13,989 nt of DNA from CADEED01 sp964444835 (GTDB taxonomy: Bacteria; Pseudomonadota; Gammaproteobacteria; Steroidobacterales; Steroidobacteraceae): contig CAYUIT010000073.1 in assembly GCA_964444835.1 (NCBI GenBank), positions 1 through 13,989 of the forward strand, in the 5' to 3' direction. A program made the translations under genes and the position numbers. Shown piece after piece: positions 9,530 to 13,989 of this stretch (position 1 is the first letter of the stretch; each line of letters opens with the position of its first letter). The notes under the pieces were generated by a model. The model was not told the DNA's origin. It saw only the letters and a program-made list of their open reading frames with translations, and did not search any database.

Positions 9530-10269
9530 GCGTCGAATTCGATAATCTACGCATCGAGCCTGCCTACCGCAAAGTCGCTGCGGCGCTCACCGAACGTATT
9601 CTCGACCGCTCACTCGCGGAGGGTGAGTATCTCCCGCCGGAGCTCGAGTTAGCGCGACAGTTAGGCGTGCATCGCTCCACAGTGCGTGAAGCGCTGCGGG
9701 AACTCGAGGCCAGCGGCCTGCTCGCACGCCGTCGCGGGTCCAAGCGAATGGTCGTTTCGCGCCCGGAGCATGATGCTGTCGCCGAGGGCGTGCGACGCGC
9801 GCTCTCCTTGAACGACGTCAGCTTCCAAGATGTCTGGGAAGCGATGACCGTGCTGGAACCCTCGATCGCAGAAGCCGCTGCGAAGCGTCGCACCGCGAGC
9901 GACTATGCGCGGCTCGAAGCCGCGGCAAACCGCTTCCAAGAATTGAGTGCCACGCGCACAGCGCAAACCACTCGCGCAGTCCGCGAATGTGCGCAGTTCT
10001 TCCGCACGCTCGGTGAATGTGCGCACAACGCCGTGCTGATGCTCGCGCACGAGCCGCTGCTGCAGCTCCTCGAGCCCTCGCTGGGTGCGATGATCGATGT
10101 CGTTCCGCAAGCGCGCAATCGAATCGTCACCGCGCAAGGCCGCATCCTTGCGGCCGTGCAAGCCAAAGACTCGGCGGCAGCCCGCGAATGGATGGCAAAG
10201 CACATTCGCGACTTCAAGCGTGGCTACGAAGTGGCAGGCATGCCGCTATCGAGCCCCGTCGGCACCTAG
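9526..10269 (+). CDS. GntR-family transcriptional regulator, FCD (FadR) type
   Basis: A 247-residue DNA-binding regulator. Residues ~10-78 are the winged helix-turn-helix: LTERILDRSLAEGEYLPPE, LARQLGVHRSTVREALRELE with the recognition helix, then the wing GLLARRRGSKRMVV. Residues ~100-235 are an all-helical FCD effector domain (VWEAMTVLEPSIAEAAAKRR; HNAVLMLAHEPLL; ILAAVQAKDSAAAREWMAKHI). Against the usual FCD metal site the DxxxH pair reads C155/F159, the next His is Q204, and only H226 remains. The metal site is probably lost. Its ATG overlaps the liuA stop (ATGA), so it is translated with liuA. With the palindrome at 8313-8325 it is the prime candidate regulator of both liu arms, perhaps sensing a pathway acyl-CoA (inference). 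A liu cluster regulator is more often LiuR (MerR type). Confidence 0.92.
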   Translation: MSVEFDNLRIEPAYRKVAAALTERILDRSLAEGEYLPPELELARQLGVHRSTVREALRELEASGLLARRRGSKRMVVSRPEHDAVAEGVRRALSLNDVSFQDVWEAMTVLEPSIAEAAAKRRTASDYARLEAAANRFQELSATRTAQTTRAVRECAQFFRTLGECAHNAVLMLAHEPLLQLLEPSLGAMIDVVPQARNRIVTAQGRILAAVQAKDSAAAREWMAKHIRDFKRGYEVAGMPLSSPVGT

Positions 10270-10279
10270 CGAAAGCGCC

Positions 10280-10888
10280 GTGCCACACGACTTGCGCACG
10301 AGTCCGGCGGCGGATCGCAACAAACAACCGATCCTGGACGTACTGCGTGCCGTGTTGCCGGCCACGGGGCACGTTCTCGAAATCGCGTCGGGCACGGGGC
10401 AGCACGTCGTGCATTTCGCTGCGGCATTGCCGGCGATCATCTGGCATCCGAGTGATGTGGATGCGGATTCGCGCAATGACATCCGCGAGCGCGTACACCA
10501 TGCGCGTTTGGCCAACGTCCACGAGCCGGTCCTGCTCGATGTACAAGATGTCCCCTGGTCTCTCGCCGATCGTTTCGATGCGATCGTGTGCATCAACATG
10601 ATCCACATTGCGCCGTGGTCTGCGACCTTGGCACTGATGCGCGGCGCCGCGCAGCATCTCGTGGGTGGCGGCACGCTTGTGCTGTATGGCCCATTCATGG
10701 AAGGTGGCCAACACACCGCCGAGTCCAATGCCGCGTTCGATGCATCCTTACGCGAACGCAACGCTGAGTGGGGCGTGCGCGAACTCGAGGTCGTGTCTCA
10801 CGTCGCTGCCGAACACGGCCTGATGCAGCAAGATGTCGTGCGAATGCCGGCTAACAACCTGAGCGTGGTGTTCCGCCGCCTCGAGTGA
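10280..10888 (+). CDS. DUF938 / UPF0585 family SAM-dependent methyltransferase-like protein
   Basis: A 202-residue protein with a class I methyltransferase fold; the family's substrate is unknown to me. It begins with the family's characteristic RTSPAADRNKQPILDVL (6-22), followed by SAM motif I LEIASGTGQH (33-42), CINMIHIAPWSATLALM, LYGPFMEGGQHTAESNAAFD, EWGVRELEVVSHVA and the end MPANNLSVVFRR. I chose the GTG at 10280. The frame is open further upstream, but that part overlaps the regulator gene in another frame and has no family resemblance. The GTG gives the usual length, about 200 residues. It follows the regulator stop by 10 bases, so liuA, the regulator and this gene are probably one transcript. 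Nothing ties it chemically to leucine catabolism. Confidence 0.88.
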   Translation: MPHDLRTSPAADRNKQPILDVLRAVLPATGHVLEIASGTGQHVVHFAAALPAIIWHPSDVDADSRNDIRERVHHARLANVHEPVLLDVQDVPWSLADRFDAIVCINMIHIAPWSATLALMRGAAQHLVGGGTLVLYGPFMEGGQHTAESNAAFDASLRERNAEWGVRELEVVSHVAAEHGLMQQDVVRMPANNLSVVFRRLE

Positions 10889-10952
10889 GTCGATCGTCGA
10901 CAGCGATTTGCGCTCGAGCCGGCAGCGTGCTCGCAATAAGCCTACCCGCAGC
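10889..10952. other. Convergent intergenic gap without a clear terminator
   Basis: These 64 bases separate two converging genes, so a terminator is expected. The best structure is a weak 5-bp stem, GTCGA (10889-10893) with TCGAC (10897-10901), around three bases, with no following T-run. CTCGAG also occurs on both sides (around 10880 and 10913). I do not see a convincing intrinsic terminator. Confidence 0.3.
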
Positions 10953-12377
10953 TCACGCTGATGGTGTGCGAGCACTCTCCGAACGCAAAATGCGGCTCGT
11001 ATAAGAACGTAGATCGGCGCGCAATTCCGGCAGCAACAAGTACACGGCGATGAGATTGGGTATTGCCATGCAGAAGTTTAGTGAGTCGACCAAGTTCACG
11101 ACCTGCGCGAGCTCAAACGTAGCACCGGTCGACAAGACCGCGCACAAGAACAAGCGATACGTCACGCGGCTCGCCTGACTCCCAGAGAACAACCACGTCC
11201 AAGCCTGCTCGCCGTAATACCCCCAACTGAGAACGGTGGATAAGGCGAACAAGATTGCCGCGACCGAGAGCACGATCGGGAACCACGGCACCACGGTCGC
11301 AAAAGCCGCGGACGTGAGCGCAATTCCCTGCGGCTCACCGCCGGCGGTGTAAACGCCGGTGACGACGATCGTGAGCGCCGTCAGCAGGCAAATGATCACC
11401 GTATCCAGGAACGGCTCGAGCAGCGCTGCGAAGCCTTGTGACATCGGTTCGCGAGTCCGTACCGTCGCATGCGCCATCGGTGCAGAGCCGAGCCCGGCTT
11501 CGCACGAAAACGCCGCGCGCCGAAATCCCATGACGATCGCACCGATGATGCCACCCACGACCGACTCCGGTACGAAGGCCGTGCGAACGATCGTCGCGAG
11601 CGCGCTTGGCAACTCCGACGCATTGGCGATCAGCACGACCAAACAACCAATGATGTAGATGCCGCACATCAGCGGCACGAGCTTGTCAGTGGTCTTCGCG
11701 ATACGACGCATGCCGCCGAACAACACGATGCCAACCCAAATCGCGATAACGAGACCGAACAGGAAGCCTTGATCGAAGTTCGTCACTGCCCGGAACTGCG
11801 CGAACGATTGGTTGATCTGGAAGATCGTCAACGATCCGCCGACAGCGGCCACGCAGAAGAAGCCCGCGAGAAACTTGCCGAGCCGCGGCAGGCCGACACG
11901 CTCGAGCGCAATGGGGATGTAGTACATCGGCCCACCCGTCACGGTACCGTCGTCGCGCACCTTGCGATACTTCACCGCGAGCGTGACCTCGGCGAACTTC
12001 GCGCTCATGCCGAGAAAGCCTGCGAGCACCATCCACAAGGTTGCGCCGGGACCGCCGACGCTGACGGCAACCGCGACGCCCGCGATATTGCCGAGTCCGA
12101 CCGTTCCTGACACGGCAGTGGCGAGCGCTTGGAACGGAGTCGTTTCACCTGGCGTGCTGCGATCGGAATAATCGCCCCTAACGACTCGCAGTGCGTGCGT
12201 GAAGCCGCGCAGATTAATGAAACGAAATGCGAACGTGCAGATCACGCTTCCGGTGATCAGCCACACGACGATCAGCGGCAGCTGCGCACCTGCAACCGTC
12301 ACGGCAAAGAACACGACGTCGGAGATCGCGTCGGCAACGGGCCCGACCCATGAATTCACGAGCGCATCGATATCCAT
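10953..12377 (-). CDS. AGCS-family alanine/glycine:cation symporter
   Basis: A 474-residue inner-membrane transporter that imports alanine and/or glycine with Na+ or H+. About 11 hydrophobic segments are visible. Family signatures are SGTVGLGNIAG (90-100) with GGPGATLWM just after, KFAEVTLAVKYR (127-138), GGPMYYIPIA, and FSCEAGLGSAP (290-300), which corresponds to the FSNEAGxGSAP signature. It follows the deacylase-like gene by 16 bases and is surely co-transcribed. The pairing fits uptake of an amino acid released outside the cytoplasm, possibly D-alanine or glycine (inference). The ATG at 12377 gives the usual N-terminus, with only a weak GGAA about 12 bases upstream. It ends facing the DUF938 gene. 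Confidence 0.92.
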   Translation of the reverse strand: MDIDALVNSWVGPVADAISDVVFFAVTVAGAQLPLIVVWLITGSVICTFAFRFINLRGFTHALRVVRGDYSDRSTPGETTPFQALATAVSGTVGLGNIAGVAVAVSVGGPGATLWMVLAGFLGMSAKFAEVTLAVKYRKVRDDGTVTGGPMYYIPIALERVGLPRLGKFLAGFFCVAAVGGSLTIFQINQSFAQFRAVTNFDQGFLFGLVIAIWVGIVLFGGMRRIAKTTDKLVPLMCGIYIIGCLVVLIANASELPSALATIVRTAFVPESVVGGIIGAIVMGFRRAAFSCEAGLGSAPMAHATVRTREPMSQGFAALLEPFLDTVIICLLTALTIVVTGVYTAGGEPQGIALTSAAFATVVPWFPIVLSVAAILFALSTVLSWGYYGEQAWTWLFSGSQASRVTYRLFLCAVLSTGATFELAQVVNLVDSLNFCMAIPNLIAVYLLLPELRADLRSYTSRILRSESARTPSA

Positions 12378-12393
12378 TTTGGTCGCGTTCCGT

Positions 12394-13989
12394 TCAGTGC
12401 GTTACAGGGGGCACATACCCCGGGCCGCGGACCACGCGGCCAGGCTTCGCACCGGTGTGTTCGCCGTTGCGAATGACTTGCACACCGTTGACGAACACGT
12501 CGCGCACACCGGTGGAATACTGATGTGGCTTGTCGTAAGTGGCGTGATCGCGAATGTTAGCGGGATCGAAGACGACGACGTCGGCGAAATTGCCCACCGC
12601 CAGTGTCCCTCGCTCGCGGATCTTGAGATTCGCGGCCGGCAAACTCGTGATGCGTCGAATGGCGTCGGCGAGGGTCGTCACTTTTTTCTCGCGGACGTAG
12701 TAGCCCAGGAATCGCGCCACATTGCCATACGCGCGCGGATGCGGATTCGACTTGAGGAACACGCCCTCGGGTGCGAGCGCTTCCCCATCTGACCCTAACG
12801 AAATCCACGGCAAGCGCAGCTGGCGCTCGACGTTTTCCTCCGACATCAAGAAGTACGCCGTGCCCACGCGGCTGTCGTCTTCGACGATGAGATCCAGCAT
12901 CGTCTCCTCGGGCGATTTGCCGCGCAGCGCAGCGACCTCGGCCAAGGTCTTGCCGGTCAGCGGCTTCAAGGCATCGTTCTTGAATGCGGTGAGTAGCAAA
13001 CGATCCGCCGATCCGGCAGCGAGATACAGATTCTCCCAGCGATCTTGCGGCTCCTTCATCTCAGCAATGACGCGCGCGCGCACGGCGGGATCGCGCAAGC
13101 GCGCCACCCACGCGTCGTGTCCACCCTCTTGCACCCAAGGCGGATTCGCGGCGTCCAGACCGGTCGCCCCGGCCGTGTAGACGTACATATTGGCACTCAC
13201 GGACAGCCCTGCCTTGCGCGCCGCTTCAATGCGCTCGATCGCCGCCGTGACTTTTGGCCAGTTCTGCTCACCGCCAACCTTCAAGTGGTAGATCTCGGCA
13301 TGCTGCCGCGTCGTACGCGCGATGCGCACCACTTCATCGATGCCCTCTAACAACCGGCTGCCCTCACTGCGCATGTGCGTGATGTAGCCGCCGCCCGATT
13401 CCGCCGCGGCGAGGGCGAGCGCTTCGAGTTCTTGTGTGCTCGCGTACACGGCGGGCGCATAGATCAAAGACGAGCCGACTCCCATCGCGCCTTCGCGCAT
13501 CGCTGCGCGCACCAAATCCTGCATGCGACGCATCTCTTCTGGCGTGGGCGGCCGATTCGCATAGCCCAGTTCGTGGATTCGGACCGTGGATGCACCGACA
13601 AACGACGCGATGTTGGGCGACACGCCGCGCGCGGCGAGCCAGTCGAGATACTCGCCGAGACTGGTCCATTCGATCGGGTAGCGAATGTCGCCTTGGTGAC
13701 GGAGCTCTTCCGCTTTCATCGCCGGCGACAGCGGCCCCATCGACCAACCTTCGCCCATGACCTCGAGCGTGACGCCCTGACGCAGGTCGCTCTGACCTCG
13801 GCCGTCATGGATCAGGGATTCCGTTGCCCAGGAGAGCATGTTGATGAATCCGGGTGCGACGGCATGACCGCGGGCGTCGACCACTTGTTTGGCCCGCGCT
13901 CCGCGTAGCGAACCGATCGCGACGATCCGATCGCCGCGGATGGCGATATCGGCACGCAGCGGCGCACCGCCGCGCCCGTCGTACACCGC
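12394..13989 (-). CDS. N-acyl-D-amino-acid deacylase-like amidohydrolase (N-terminus outside window), variant metal site
   Basis: Amidohydro_3-type hydrolase, about 531 residues visible. The frame is open through the right edge (…AVYDGRGG), so the start and any signal peptide are missing, and the GTG at 13986 is internal. D-aminoacylases hydrolyse N-acyl-D-amino acids. Numbering from 13986: APGFINMLSW (44-53) sits where the family has GFIDxHxH; GVTLEVMGEGWSMGP (71-85) where it has the Cys-containing GNCGFS; YITHMRSEG (H204), EIYHLK (H234) and LGSDG (D400) match the retained zinc His pair and catalytic Asp. SANMYVYTAGATGLDAANPP and RAYGNVARFLGYYVRE also fit the family. The HxH pair and the Cys are therefore gone, with Glu79 in place of Cys. 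It is still a full-length, uninterrupted frame, so a specialised subfamily is more likely than decay. It is co-transcribed with the AGCS symporter. Confidence 0.87.
   Translation of the reverse strand, partial: AVYDGRGGAPLRADIAIRGDRIVAIGSLRGARAKQVVDARGHAVAPGFINMLSWATESLIHDGRGQSDLRQGVTLEVMGEGWSMGPLSPAMKAEELRHQGDIRYPIEWTSLGEYLDWLAARGVSPNIASFVGASTVRIHELGYANRPPTPEEMRRMQDLVRAAMREGAMGVGSSLIYAPAVYASTQELEALALAAAESGGGYITHMRSEGSRLLEGIDEVVRIARTTRQHAEIYHLKVGGEQNWPKVTAAIERIEAARKAGLSVSANMYVYTAGATGLDAANPPWVQEGGHDAWVARLRDPAVRARVIAEMKEPQDRWENLYLAAGSADRLLLTAFKNDALKPLTGKTLAEVAALRGKSPEETMLDLIVEDDSRVGTAYFLMSEENVERQLRLPWISLGSDGEALAPEGVFLKSNPHPRAYGNVARFLGYYVREKKVTTLADAIRRITSLPAANLKIRERGTLAVGNFADVVVFDPANIRDHATYDKPHQYSTGVRDVFVNGVQVIRNGEHTGAKPGRVVRGPGYVPPVTH

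Noticed and set aside
10097..10279. N-terminal extension of the DUF938 gene upstream of GTG 10280
   Set aside because: It lies out of frame inside the GntR regulator gene and its residues are not like the family. The family N-terminus starts at the GTG.
10889..10952. Possible terminator between the DUF938 and AGCS genes
   Set aside because: Only a 5-bp stem and repeated CTCGAG are visible, with no T-run. Not enough to call.

Overview
The window is a stretch of chromosome from a GC-rich proteobacterium (low-to-mid 60s % GC by eye). The visible C-terminal part of RpoD has a region 4 and ending typical of Gammaproteobacteria, so a gammaproteobacterial origin is likely; the genus cannot be read from this sequence. 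It looks like ordinary core chromosome. I saw no insertion sequence, phage gene, CRISPR array, tRNA or rRNA, and no gene-free stretch longer than about 100 bases.

Layout. (1) 1-522, + strand: the end of the housekeeping sigma factor gene rpoD, cut by the left edge, closed by a perfect GC-rich hairpin shared with the converging operon. (2) 8263 down to 556, - strand: five closely packed genes. Three are leucine/isovalerate catabolism genes, read in the order liuB (methylcrotonyl-CoA carboxylase carboxyltransferase), liuC (methylglutaconyl-CoA hydratase) and liuD (biotin subunit). They are followed by a 12-TM-class ion/organate antiporter-like protein and an exported metal-dependent amidohydrolase. 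(3) 8357 to 10888, + strand, divergent from liuB: liuA (isovaleryl-CoA dehydrogenase), a GntR/FCD-family regulator overlapping liuA by four bases, and a DUF938 SAM-methyltransferase-like protein. (4) 12394-13989 and 10953-12377, - strand: an N-acyl-D-amino-acid deacylase-like amidohydrolase cut by the right edge, then an AGCS-family alanine/glycine:cation symporter.

How they work together. LiuA oxidises isovaleryl-CoA to 3-methylcrotonyl-CoA, LiuB/LiuD carboxylate it to 3-methylglutaconyl-CoA, and LiuC hydrates that to HMG-CoA. The final enzyme, HMG-CoA lyase (liuE), is not in the window. The 93-base divergent liuB/liuA control region holds one perfect 13-base palindrome (8313-8325) that fits the TNGTNNNACNA core of FadR/FCD-type GntR operators. 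It overlaps a plausible -10 for liuA and a plausible -35 for liuB. The simplest model, an inference, is that the GntR protein encoded behind liuA controls both arms of the locus through this single site. This would replace the LiuR (MerR) or LiuQ (TetR) regulators described for proteobacterial liu clusters.

Most interesting points: the GntR/operator circuit; the loss of three of four usual FCD metal ligands in that regulator; the deacylase-like protein that lacks the HxH motif and the metal-binding Cys but keeps two His and the catalytic Asp; and the antiporter plus exported amidohydrolase appended to the liu operon.
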